64,000 bases of DNA, from assembly GCA_004843345.1 (NCBI GenBank), contig CP039460.1, positions 794,921-858,920 of the forward strand, read 5' to 3'. The notes below the pieces were generated by a model. It was given only the letters and a program-made list of their open reading frames with translations, had not been told where the DNA came from and did no database searches. The DNA is from Acetobacteraceae bacterium. GTDB taxonomy: Bacteria; Pseudomonadota; Alphaproteobacteria; Acetobacterales; Acetobacteraceae. The translations under genes were made by a program, and so were the position numbers. Below, one piece after another: positions 26,183 through 34,306 of this stretch. The number at the start of each line of letters is the position of its first letter. Position 1 is the stretch's first letter.

Positions 26183-27456
26183 TTAACCTTTCGCTGCACC
26201 CTCTGGCACAAGACGGCGTTTCCCTGTCAAAAGCTGCTGCATCAGCGCTTTCTTTTCCACTCTAAGCTGAGCAATTTTTGCCTTAATAGTCTCCACCTCA
26301 TTCTGGGCAGAACTTAGCACAGATGCAATCGCTTTCTGCTCTGGGAGGGGAGGGAGTGAAATTATAAATGACCTGCATTTAAATTCGATTGACTTCCTTT
26401 TTGCCCCATGCCTTTGAATTTATTTTTACCAGATAAAAACCAATAATATAAGAACTCAAAATAAAGACTTTTCTGACAAGAAATACCTAAAATTGCCTGA
26501 GAGGAACTTACGCTCTTTTCTGCAATGCAACATTCTCCAATAGATGCGTACATCGCAAAAAGAATTGTGTTTTCAAGATATAAAAAGGCGCTTGAATTTT
26601 CGATACCTTTTTCGGTTAATGTTCTTTCAGTTTCTAAAATATACTTTCCCGTTGATGTTATGTCCTTAATAGAAACCCAAGGAATTTCACCTCCATAGCA
26701 TTCACTCTTAGATGATAGCGGTGTGCCGCCTGATTTCATCTGTGCAATATCTCCAAGCTCTTTTTTAACCCACTTCCCCCTAAAATTGGGGAGGCGTTTT
26801 TTGCCTGTGAGAAGCTGTTGCATCAGGGCTTTAAAGCGTTTTTCGCTATTTTCCAAAAGCCTTTCCGCCGTCTCAATCGCCCGATCCCATGTCGATAAGA
26901 CTTCCGCAATCCGCCTTTGTTCTGGAAGAGGTGGGAGTAAAATCGTCACTTTATTTAACGATTCTTGTCCAATATTTGAACGCACAGCTCCCTGCGCCAA
27001 CTTAAAAACCTGCTTCCGAAATTTATTTACTTCAAAAACAAAAGGTAAAAAAGAAACCGCTAAACTAGCTGTTTTTTGCCTTCCTCGAATAACAAATCCC
27101 CCAAACATGGCAGGTTTATCATCCATATAAACAGCAGATAATGCTATTTCTTCTGGTATTTCTGAATAAACAGCAGATAATGCTATTTCTTCTGGTATTT
27201 CTGAAGTACGATTAAATAAAACATCACCAAAAGAAAGACTAAATAAATCAAAACTTTTTATATCAGCAGTAACTGACCCAATAATTATATTTTCAGTAAT
27301 AATAGAATTATTAAGGACATCCATTACATTAGCAAATTTATAGCCTTTCCCATAAGAAGACTTATCCGTATTAAAACCATTTTTAAAATCAAACAAATGG
27401 CCTAAACTCTCTTCCTTCCATCAACTCTCTTCCTTCCATCCTTCTGGCTTTTTCAT
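26183..27456 (-). pseudogene. hsdS: Type I specificity subunit with three lesions
   Basis: Translation should start at ATG 27456 (MKKPEGWKEES). An 18-bp tandem duplication (27405-27422 and 27423-27440) places TGA as codon 12 (27421-27423), after which WKEES is repeated and the protein continues LGHLFDFKNG. A second, 39-bp in-frame duplication at about 27127-27204 doubles SEIPEEIALSAVY. Near the end, NAGHL hits TAA at 26362, but one extra T at 26366 would lead into FIISLPPLPEQKAIASVL and on to TAA at 26183. Two target-recognition domains and two LPPLPEQ dimerisation helices mark it as HsdS. As read it is non-functional. Confidence 0.85.
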
Positions 27457-27743
27457 TTTGAATTCTTCCGCTCTTTATCAGGTGAAGACTTATTCTGAAG
27501 ATGACGAGTACGTTGTACCAAAACGGTTGCGTCAGGATGCATTCTTTTCATCTCTTCTATGGCTTCTTTCTGCGTAGGCTGTTGCGTACTTTCTCTTTTA
27601 GAATTTACCACTTTTCCATTATAATCTTCGCCGTCTTTATTTTTCTGTACATACACATTTACCGTTACATTTTGCGTGATGGCTGTGGCATAAACACACC
27701 CCGTCAATAAAAAAAGAAGCGGAAGACACTTAAATTTTAACAT
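27453..27743 (-). CDS. Small lipoprotein inserted in the hsd operon
   Basis: A 96-residue protein starting MLKFKCLPLLFLLTGC, a clear lipobox at Cys16. The rest has a short beta segment (NVTVNVYVQKNKDG) and a basic, hydrophilic tail. Its stop overlaps the hsdS start as ATGA and it starts five bases after the RhuM-like gene. It is therefore an operon member although lipoproteins are not known parts of type I systems. I do not recognise a family. Confidence 0.6.
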   Translation of the reverse strand: MLKFKCLPLLFLLTGCVYATAITQNVTVNVYVQKNKDGEDYNGKVVNSKRESTQQPTQKEAIEEMKRMHPDATVLVQRTRHLQNKSSPDKERKNSK

Positions 27744-27748
27744 AAGGT

Positions 27749-28804
27749 TTACTTCCTTTTAGCCTTCTGTTCGGCTTTTTTCAGTTCTTGCTGTAACTCT
27801 TCGAGATGGGCTTTTTCCGCCTCTTCTTTTTCGATTGCTTTGCGTCTCGCATCAAAGGTTGCATAGCGTTCTGAGGAGACTGTTTTTGCTTGCGCTGCAC
27901 TTCTTGTGCCTGCGCCCTGTAAAACAGGCCGTTCATTAAAAGCCAGAAACTTATCCAGCTTGTCCGCAAACTCGGCCATGCTTGTGCTTTTACGCCGTCT
28001 TGCCTGATCCTCTGCATAGTCCAGATACATCGTGACAATCTGGTTCAACTCGGAAATCTCTTGTTCCTGAAGGTAATTTTTGGCCGTATCCACGTCGCCT
28101 TTGCGTACAATCGAACCTTTCCAGCTTGTCAGTCCCATATTGGGTTTTTGGGCATCGGCACGCTCCAAAATCAATTCGGAGGCGGTTTTTCCGGTCACGG
28201 CATACAGCATTTTATTCTGAACCGTCTTAAAAAACAGGCGTGCGGATTCTAAATCCTTGTCATAATCGCTGGCGGTTGCGTAAATATCGCGTATTTTTTG
28301 ATAAAAGCGCTTTTCTGAGGCCCGAATATCTCTCAGCCGTTCGAGCAATTCATCAAAATAATCGGGCATTTTTTCTTGTTTTAAACGGACATCATCTAAG
28401 GCAAAGCCCTTTATCAGATATTCCTTTAAAACCGTTGTCGCCCAGCGTCTGAACTGTGTTCCCCGTGGCGAGCGCACCCGATAGCCAACGGCTAAAATCA
28501 TTTCAAGCGCATAAAAGGCAATTTCTCTTTCAACCGCTCTGCCCCCTTCATTTTGAACTATTCGGAAATTCCGAAGAGTTGCCTCTTCCAAACATTCACC
28601 CTCTGCATAAATTGCTTTTATATGCTCGTTAATTGTTGGCAGGCCTCTCTCAAAAAGCGTTGCCATTTCCGACTGCGAAAGCCACACAGTACCTTTATGC
28701 GCATGAAGTTCAATCGCTGCTTTCCCATCCTCTGTGGTGTAGAGGATGAGTTCGCCCTTTTCTTCTGTCGTCCACCTTGTTGGATCGCTCTGAGTGTTAC
28801 GCAT
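27749..28804 (-). CDS. RhuM-family protein in the hsd operon
   Basis: The ATG at 28804 overlaps the end of hsdM by eight bases. The 351-residue protein contains VWLSQSEMATLFERGLPTINEHIKAIYAEGE, a HTH-like region, followed by FYALEMILAVGYRVRSPRGTQFRRWA, the strongly conserved signature of RhuM/'virulence RhuM' proteins. The C-terminus is a long Lys/Glu-rich coiled coil. RhuM proteins are frequent passengers in type I R-M operons; their function is not settled, although a regulatory or toxin-antitoxin-like role has been suggested. Confidence 0.85.
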   Translation of the reverse strand: MRNTQSDPTRWTTEEKGELILYTTEDGKAAIELHAHKGTVWLSQSEMATLFERGLPTINEHIKAIYAEGECLEEATLRNFRIVQNEGGRAVEREIAFYALEMILAVGYRVRSPRGTQFRRWATTVLKEYLIKGFALDDVRLKQEKMPDYFDELLERLRDIRASEKRFYQKIRDIYATASDYDKDLESARLFFKTVQNKMLYAVTGKTASELILERADAQKPNMGLTSWKGSIVRKGDVDTAKNYLQEQEISELNQIVTMYLDYAEDQARRRKSTSMAEFADKLDKFLAFNERPVLQGAGTRSAAQAKTVSSERYATFDARRKAIEKEEAEKAHLEELQQELKKAEQKAKRK

Positions 28805-30314
28805 GATAGCCCAGCTCCTTGAGATATTTCTCCATCTCGCTTTCAATCGCTGCCAATGATTTCGTCAGGGCTTTGCGCTCTTTCAACACTTCTTGAAGGT
28901 CAATTTCAGCCTCTTCCTCAAACATATCGACATATCTTGGAATGTTTAAGTTAAACGCATTCTCTTGAATTTCTTCAAGGCTGGCGAGATGGGCATATTT
29001 TTCTACCTCTTGCCGATTGCGGTAGGTTTGAACAATTTTCTCTAAATTCTCTTTCCCGAGTTTGTTTTGATTTTTACCATCCTCAAATTCCTTGCTTGCA
29101 TCGATAAAGAGGACTTTCTCATCCTTTTTTTCTTTATTGAAAATCAGAATAGCCGCTGGAATCCCTGTTCCAAAAAAGAGTTTTTCGGGCAGGCCAATCA
29201 CGGCCTCTAACAGATTTTCCTCAACTAATTTTTTTCTAATTTTCCCTTCGGCGGCGCCTCTAAAAAGCACACCATGCGGCACGACAACGCCCATTCTGCC
29301 CCGATCGTTCAAACTCTCCACCATATGGAGCAAAAAGGCATAATCCCCTTTGGTCTTTGGGGGAATCCCACGGGAAAAACGGCTATGCGGATCGTTTTCT
29401 GCGATGTTCGCCCCCCATTCTTTCAAAGAGAAAGGCGGATTTGCTGTAACAATATCAAATTTTTTCAACCTGCCTGAGCTGTCCAGCAATTTGGGCGATC
29501 TAATCGTATCCCCCCACTCAATTTGGTGATTGTTTTCACCGTGCAAAAACATATTCATAATCGCTAAGGAACAGGTGGAGAGAATAGCCTCCTGTCCAAA
29601 AAGCGCATAATCTTTGCTCTTGTTATGATTTTTAGAAACTTCCCGTCCGCATTTGAGTAAAAGCGAGCCTGAACCGCAAGTCGGATCACAAATTTTATCC
29701 CCAACTTGTGGCGCTAGCAGTTGAGCTAAGAGATCACTCACCTCTGCAGGGGTATAATATTCTCCTGCTTTTTGCCCACTTCCTGCCGCAAATTTCCCGA
29801 TCAGAAACTCATAGGCATTCCCAATAATATCCAAATTCCCGACACGGGAAGGTCTTAAATCCAATTCTTTGTCGTGAAATTTACCTAATAAATCAGAAAG
29901 GAGTTCATTTTTAAGCTTTTCTTCCCCTAATTTCTCGGAATTGAAACGAATATCGTTAAAAATACTGATAGTATTCAGTTTCAACTTTTGTCCATTAGCA
30001 CTTTCAATCGCTGCAAGGGCCTTATCAATGCGTTCACCATTTCCCGGCAGATCACGCTGTTGAAACAGGCTTTCAAAATCAGAGCCTTCGGGCAAGACAA
30101 AATTTTCTTGCTCCATCATGGCCTTCACCAATTCTGGATTGTTAGAATATTCTTTTTGATAGTTTGCAAGATGGTCCTGCCAAACATCTGAAAGATATTT
30201 CAGAAAAAGCAGCGTTAAAATATAGTCTTTATACGTATCAGCGCTCACTGTTCCCCGAAAAATATCGCAGGCATCCCATAATTTGCTGTTAATGGTATCT
30301 TGGTTAATTTGCAT
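28797..30314 (-). CDS. hsdM: Type I DNA methyltransferase subunit M
   Basis: The 505-residue protein has an N-terminal HsdM helical domain (LWDACDIFRG, LTLLFLKYLSDVW), the SAM-binding motif DPTCGSGSLLLKCG, and the catalytic NPPFSLKEW of N6-adenine methylases. GQKAGEYYTPAEVS before motif I is also typical. It overlaps the small S-like gene upstream by 11 bases and RhuM downstream by eight. All motifs are intact, so methylation would depend on an intact specificity protein, which only the short upstream one could supply. Confidence 0.93.
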   Translation of the reverse strand: MQINQDTINSKLWDACDIFRGTVSADTYKDYILTLLFLKYLSDVWQDHLANYQKEYSNNPELVKAMMEQENFVLPEGSDFESLFQQRDLPGNGERIDKALAAIESANGQKLKLNTISIFNDIRFNSEKLGEEKLKNELLSDLLGKFHDKELDLRPSRVGNLDIIGNAYEFLIGKFAAGSGQKAGEYYTPAEVSDLLAQLLAPQVGDKICDPTCGSGSLLLKCGREVSKNHNKSKDYALFGQEAILSTCSLAIMNMFLHGENNHQIEWGDTIRSPKLLDSSGRLKKFDIVTANPPFSLKEWGANIAENDPHSRFSRGIPPKTKGDYAFLLHMVESLNDRGRMGVVVPHGVLFRGAAEGKIRKKLVEENLLEAVIGLPEKLFFGTGIPAAILIFNKEKKDEKVLFIDASKEFEDGKNQNKLGKENLEKIVQTYRNRQEVEKYAHLASLEEIQENAFNLNIPRYVDMFEEEAEIDLQEVLKERKALTKSLAAIESEMEKYLKELGYHA

Positions 30315-30936
30315 TTTTATTCATCCCTTTTCCTGAAGCCAAAAGCTGTTCTGCCAAACCCTGCATAAAAGCAACCGTATTTTCCCGTTGTTGTTCTAAA
30401 AGCTGCGCCTCTTCTTTTTGCAACTTTAGAGCATGCATAATTTTTTTCTGTTTTTCTAAGCTCGGTAGATAAATGTCTAAGTTTTCTAAGCCAGCCTTGT
30501 TAATCGCACGGAGTAACGTTGTCCCTTGTGACAAGCTCCCCAACATTTTTTGCGCCACACTTTGATTCATCCACCATGCCACAAAAGCCGGCAGGAAGGG
30601 CGTACGCTTTTTTTCAAGAGGACGCATAACAATAAAATTAGGACTTGCAACCACTTTTTTTGTCCCAATTCCCCCATCCACATAAAGTGAATAAGTCGAA
30701 CTGCCACGGGTTGGAAATAAAAAATCCCCTTCTCTCAGCCAATAAGGCTCACCTCTTCCTTCGAGCTTAACCTCTGAAAGCGAAGACCAATTAATTTCAG
30801 CAAAAGGCAAAGCATTTTTTAACGAGACAACAAATGTTCCTGCCCCTTTGGTCTCCTCAATCCTTCCCCTAATAGGATGCCCCGCACGCATCTCTACCAG
30901 CTTGGACAGTTTTGTTTTTTTTACATTAGCGTCCAT
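30304..30936 (-). CDS. Half-length specificity-like (S) protein
   Basis: The 210-residue product has one target-recognition domain. LSKLVEMRAGHPIRGRIEE is at the start and YWLREGDFLFPTRGSS and VIV-type beta strands follow. It ends with one helical dimerisation segment (LPSLEKQKKIMHALKLQKEEAQ). This is half of a normal HsdS. Half-subunits can work as homodimers recognising palindromic sites, as shown for some truncated HsdS proteins. As the first gene of the operon with an intact frame it may be the only specificity unit left. Confidence 0.75.
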   Translation of the reverse strand: MDANVKKTKLSKLVEMRAGHPIRGRIEETKGAGTFVVSLKNALPFAEINWSSLSEVKLEGRGEPYWLREGDFLFPTRGSSTYSLYVDGGIGTKKVVASPNFIVMRPLEKKRTPFLPAFVAWWMNQSVAQKMLGSLSQGTTLLRAINKAGLENLDIYLPSLEKQKKIMHALKLQKEEAQLLEQQRENTVAFMQGLAEQLLASGKGMNKNAN

Positions 30937-31080
30937 ACTGCAAAATTCCTCCTGTTAAAAAAGGATTAGCAGGCTTTACTTTTTGAAAGCAAGGATTTTT
31001 TTGCATTATTTTATATAATGCACTTTTTGTAAAATTTTTCTGAAAACTGTTTGAAAAGAGCATTTCAATCCAAGAAAAAG

Positions 31081-31118
31081 AAAAACCCCAAACGGGCTGG
31101 TTACTGCGTGGGGTGTTT
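31081..31118 (-). terminator. Terminator, second copy of the recurrent element
   Basis: It has the same ACCCCA/TGGGGT arms and sequence as the element at 22913-22950, with three differences. It is followed by TTTTTCTTTTT on the minus strand, downstream of the exported-protein gene at 31129. Confidence 0.6.
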
Positions 31119-31128
31119 TCACGAATCA

Positions 31129-31926
31129 TCATGCGGAAGGATTGCCACTATCAACCTTTTCCACTTCACTCTCTTCGAAATTTTTGGCCGTTTCGTCTAA
31201 ATATTTTTCTTTGAGTTCGGCGCTGCAATCGTCAAAGGCGGCAATGGGTTTTTCAATACCCACCACAGGCACGGAAAAATGCCGATTGATGGTTTTGGCA
31301 GCGACCCGTTTTTTACGCCGATCCCGAACGAGTTTAGCTTTACGCTCTGGCGCAACATTCACATTGCTCAAAACGCCGTTTCGATTGCCGTCATATCGGC
31401 TATCATGGGCGCTTTTATTTTCAGAATAGCTCATGCGAAATTCACTGGAGGGGTCTTCACCCATTTCGCTTAGCCCATCTAAAATCTGGCGCATTTCAAG
31501 GCTCGCCAAAGGCCCTGAGATCACACCGCCCTCATCGGACTGCATCTCAAACGTATAAAGATGCCCTTTCACCCGCATTGAAAGCTGTCCTGTATTATTA
31601 GGCAAAATCGGCCATTGGCTGTTTAACGCCCGCACTTGATAGCCCTGCTTGTCCCGCACAAAGGAAATCGGCGCGCCCATACTGATGGCATCTCTGGGGA
31701 GCGCATAATAGATTAAAGCGCATCTGTCGGAGGAAGCCCCGTCCTCGATACGGGTTCGGGTGCTGACCCATGCCTGCACATGGCTGACATAATCGACTTC
31801 CTGCACCCCCCTGAGGTGGCTAATCACGCCGACCATCTGGGCACTGGCCTCCAAAGGCAGCATCACTGCCATACCCGCCAATAAAGCGACTGTGCCTAAA
31901 AAAGATTTTAAAACAGAAAGGCGCAT
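31129..31926 (-). CDS. Exported protein, long paralogue of the 22195/33242 family
   Basis: The start at 31926 has GGAAGAAAG upstream and gives MRLSVLKSFLGTVALLAGMAV, then LEASAQ as the cleavage region. The product shares with the other two members an early Cys-containing region (DRCALIYYALPRD), then SQWPILPNNTGQLSMRV, LEMRQILDGL and a C-terminal FSVPVVGIEKPIAAFDDC. It differs in a ~55-residue basic insert (RNGVLSNVNV to KKRVAAK) before the last block. Probably periplasmic. Divergent from the cyclase-like gene at 32108. Confidence 0.6.
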   Translation of the reverse strand: MRLSVLKSFLGTVALLAGMAVMLPLEASAQMVGVISHLRGVQEVDYVSHVQAWVSTRTRIEDGASSDRCALIYYALPRDAISMGAPISFVRDKQGYQVRALNSQWPILPNNTGQLSMRVKGHLYTFEMQSDEGGVISGPLASLEMRQILDGLSEMGEDPSSEFRMSYSENKSAHDSRYDGNRNGVLSNVNVAPERKAKLVRDRRKKRVAAKTINRHFSVPVVGIEKPIAAFDDCSAELKEKYLDETAKNFEESEVEKVDSGNPSA

Positions 31927-32107
31927 CTTTCTTCCTATGCCGTCATCCATGCTTGAAGCGCTTCAAGCTGTTGTTTCACCTCTGGCCAATTTGGCGCAAA
32001 AGCGTCCGCAAGCCAAGCACTAGATTTCTTTCGTAGAAAAGCATGCTTGCCCCTTTTAAAATCCCTATGATAAATCTGGTGAAAACGCAGAGGGAAGAGA
32101 CTCACGC

Positions 32108-33151
32108 ATGACTCAGAAAAAAATCGAATATCCTGCCCCACGCACCCGTTTATTTCTTTCTGCCGATCTGGTCGGCTCAACCTCCTTTAAATCAGGGGAA
32201 GGCGGATATGCGACCCATTTTTCCAAGGCTTACCCGAACTGGGTGATGATTCAGCGCCGTTTTTACAAATGTTTTCCTGAAAATTTTCTTAAAAATTATG
32301 AATTAGAGTGCAGTCACTCCAAACTGACTGCAAAATATAGCGAATTTCCGCCCCGTTTTTGGAAATATCTCGGCGATGAGGTGCTGTTCTGCACGACACT
32401 CAAAGATATTGTCCATCTTTCCCTCGTGATTAAAGCCTTCTGTGCCACAATCCAAGCCTATGGCAATAAGCTCGAAAAAGATGGTCTGCCGTTAGACATT
32501 AAAGGCACAGGCTGGGTGGGACTGTTTCCGCTTCCCAATATCACGATTTCCCTGCCGTCTTCCCTCCGCTGTCCCCAAGATAAAAAAGACGATGAAGAAG
32601 AGGCGCAATCCAACCTTTCTTATGAATCTTGGATCTACCGTGAAAGCATGGAGCAAGATGCCGATCTTCACCCTGATCAATATGATTTCCTCGGCCGGGA
32701 TATTGATACAGGCTTTCGGGTGGCAAAATTTGCCTCCCCGAACAAGCTGGCGCTTACGGTGGAGCTGGCTTGGTTATTGGCGATTGCACGGCAGCTGCGC
32801 CTGTTGGATGTGTCCTTCTCCCATAGTGGCGCAGAAGTGTTAAAAGGGGTTTTGAAAGGCGTTCCCTATCCCCAGCTTTCGCTGGATATGGAGCGGAGCT
32901 TTATCAAGCAAAAGCTTCGGAAAATTGAAAATGCGCTTCATGGCAGAAAGCCGATGCTGCCCTTTATTTTAGGGGATTATCTCACGACCTTTATGATGGC
33001 GGAAAAAATGAAATCGCCTCTGATGGATCCTGAGACGTTTTTTGCCTCTTTTGACTGTGGGGATATTCTCGCCTGGGAAAAAATTTCAACCTGGACTGAA
33101 GAATATGAGGATATGAAGCAAAACTGGCATTCAGACCATTCTATCCAATAA
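32108..33151 (+). CDS. Class III nucleotide cyclase-like protein (Pycsar-type)
   Basis: The 347-residue protein shows TRLFLSADLVGSTSF with metal-binding Asp20, then WKYLGDEVLFC with the second Asp (Asp90), and later DFLGRDIDTGFRVAKFAS, which occupies the base/ribose-binding region. This order is that of class III cyclases and especially resembles the pyrimidine cyclases (PycC) of Pycsar anti-phage systems. It has no membrane segment or signal peptide. AGGGAAGAG precedes the start. Pycsar operons normally pair the cyclase with a TM or TIR effector; neither neighbour looks like one, so partner and product nucleotide are unknown. Confidence 0.65.
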   Translation: MTQKKIEYPAPRTRLFLSADLVGSTSFKSGEGGYATHFSKAYPNWVMIQRRFYKCFPENFLKNYELECSHSKLTAKYSEFPPRFWKYLGDEVLFCTTLKDIVHLSLVIKAFCATIQAYGNKLEKDGLPLDIKGTGWVGLFPLPNITISLPSSLRCPQDKKDDEEEAQSNLSYESWIYRESMEQDADLHPDQYDFLGRDIDTGFRVAKFASPNKLALTVELAWLLAIARQLRLLDVSFSHSGAEVLKGVLKGVPYPQLSLDMERSFIKQKLRKIENALHGRKPMLPFILGDYLTTFMMAEKMKSPLMDPETFFASFDCGDILAWEKISTWTEEYEDMKQNWHSDHSIQ

Positions 33152-33241
33152 AGAAGGAATAGGCTATAAATTAGAAGAGAGTTTATACACCCTAGACTGA
33201 TACGGCTTAAACATTTTACGAAGATTTTAAGGCTATTTCCG

Positions 33242-33913
33242 ATGAAAAAACAGATGACTTCCTTTCCTGCTCTTTTGAAATACAGCCTGCTGCTCCCGAT
33301 GCTTTCTGTTTTTGCTGTCGGCGTTCCGCAGGCTTTTGCCGATGTCGGGGATAATTTACAGGCTGCCATTCAAGCCAATCTGCCCGAGGGCGAAGACATT
33401 CATCAATTTCTGCAAATTTCACAAACACAAGCATGGATTTCAACCACCTATCACACGCCCGATGCGCTTCAAATTGGCACTTGCTCTTTATCCTATGTCA
33501 AAATTGATGCGTCAAAAGGCTCACCCAGACTCTCAAATTCTTTGAGCTTCCTTGCCAATGGCGAGGCCAATAAATTGCAGGCCTTTAACCAAACTTGGAG
33601 CTTACCTGTGGAGTCCGAGGGACAAATGACGCTCCGCAATACGAAATATAAGCAGACTTTTGGTATGATGGCGCTCTCGCCTTACACGATTGAAGGCACA
33701 GTTGAGACGCAAGGCATGGAAAATCTCCTCAATGCGCTCGGCAAAAGGCCCGAAGTTTGGTTAAGCTTCTCTTCTGGCGAAACGCAGAGCCTCCCAACCA
33801 TTCGCCTCGTTCCTCTCATCAATGATTTTAAGAAATGCGCCTCCAGCAATCATTTTGGAGATTTCGGCGGCCCTCTTGATCCCCGAGCCAACCTCGGCGA
33901 CAATCCTTTTTAA
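33242..33913 (+). CDS. Exported protein, third member of the 22195/31129 family
   Basis: The signal peptide MKKQMTSFPALLKYSLLLPM ends at QAFAD. The 223-residue product then shows a Cys-containing strand (LQIGTCSLSYVK), QTWSLPVESEGQMTLRNTKY, a helix with MENLLNALG and the terminal block TIRLVPLINDFKKC, then SSNHFGDFGGPLDP. Conservation with the protein at 22195 is strongest in this last block. Function unknown; likely periplasmic. It stands alone 90 bases downstream of the cyclase-like gene on the same strand. Confidence 0.6.
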   Translation: MKKQMTSFPALLKYSLLLPMLSVFAVGVPQAFADVGDNLQAAIQANLPEGEDIHQFLQISQTQAWISTTYHTPDALQIGTCSLSYVKIDASKGSPRLSNSLSFLANGEANKLQAFNQTWSLPVESEGQMTLRNTKYKQTFGMMALSPYTIEGTVETQGMENLLNALGKRPEVWLSFSSGETQSLPTIRLVPLINDFKKCASSNHFGDFGGPLDPRANLGDNPF

Positions 33914-33945
33914 GAGGCGCTCTTCGCACCATAAAACCCTATTAA

Positions 33946-33980
33946 AAAACGCCCTGCTTTTTACAAACAGGGCGTTTTCT
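33946..33980. terminator. Bidirectional terminator
   Basis: AAAACGCCCTG at 33946-33956 pairs perfectly with CAGGGCGTTTT at 33968-33978 and T-rich DNA follows on both sides. It separates two convergent genes. Confidence 0.8.
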
Positions 33981-34011
33981 TTCACTTCATTTCTAAGAAA
34001 ATCTTAGGAAA

Positions 34012-34206
34012 TCAGTTGGCACGGTAATCTGTCTCATTGAGGCGGGTGACTTTACCTTCACGCTCTAGCATGCGCAGGGCTTCAATGGTTTCACCACCGC
34101 CACACGCTTGAAAAATCTCATTGGCTGTGCGGGTTTTGTCAATCGGCGTATTATTCAAATAATCAAGAATGTTCTGTGCAATTTCTGTATCACGCTGTTC
34201 CATCAT
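34012..34206 (-). CDS. Small winged-helix-like protein
   Basis: The start at 34206 has GAGGTGAG just upstream. The 64-residue product reads MMEQRDTEIAQNILDYL and continues with a TANEIFQAC helix and EALRMLEREGKVTRL, the helix-wing pattern of a small DNA-binding domain, ending DYRAN. Too short to classify. It precedes a fic gene with a C-terminal HTH on the same strand, but about 100 bases separate the two stops and starts. Confidence 0.5.
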   Translation of the reverse strand: MMEQRDTEIAQNILDYLNNTPIDKTRTANEIFQACGGGETIEALRMLEREGKVTRLNETDYRAN

Positions 34207-34306
34207 CTCACCTCTAAACCTAAAAAGAGACCCCTGCCACAACAGGCGGTAAATAAGATGATGCTAGGAAATCATAGAATAAAAGTCTAGTTAAATTAGC
34301 GTGAAG

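Noticed and set aside
30926-31132. 68-codon minus-strand frame between two genes
   Set aside because: No ribosome-binding site or domain; it overlaps the terminator element and the start of the half-S gene.
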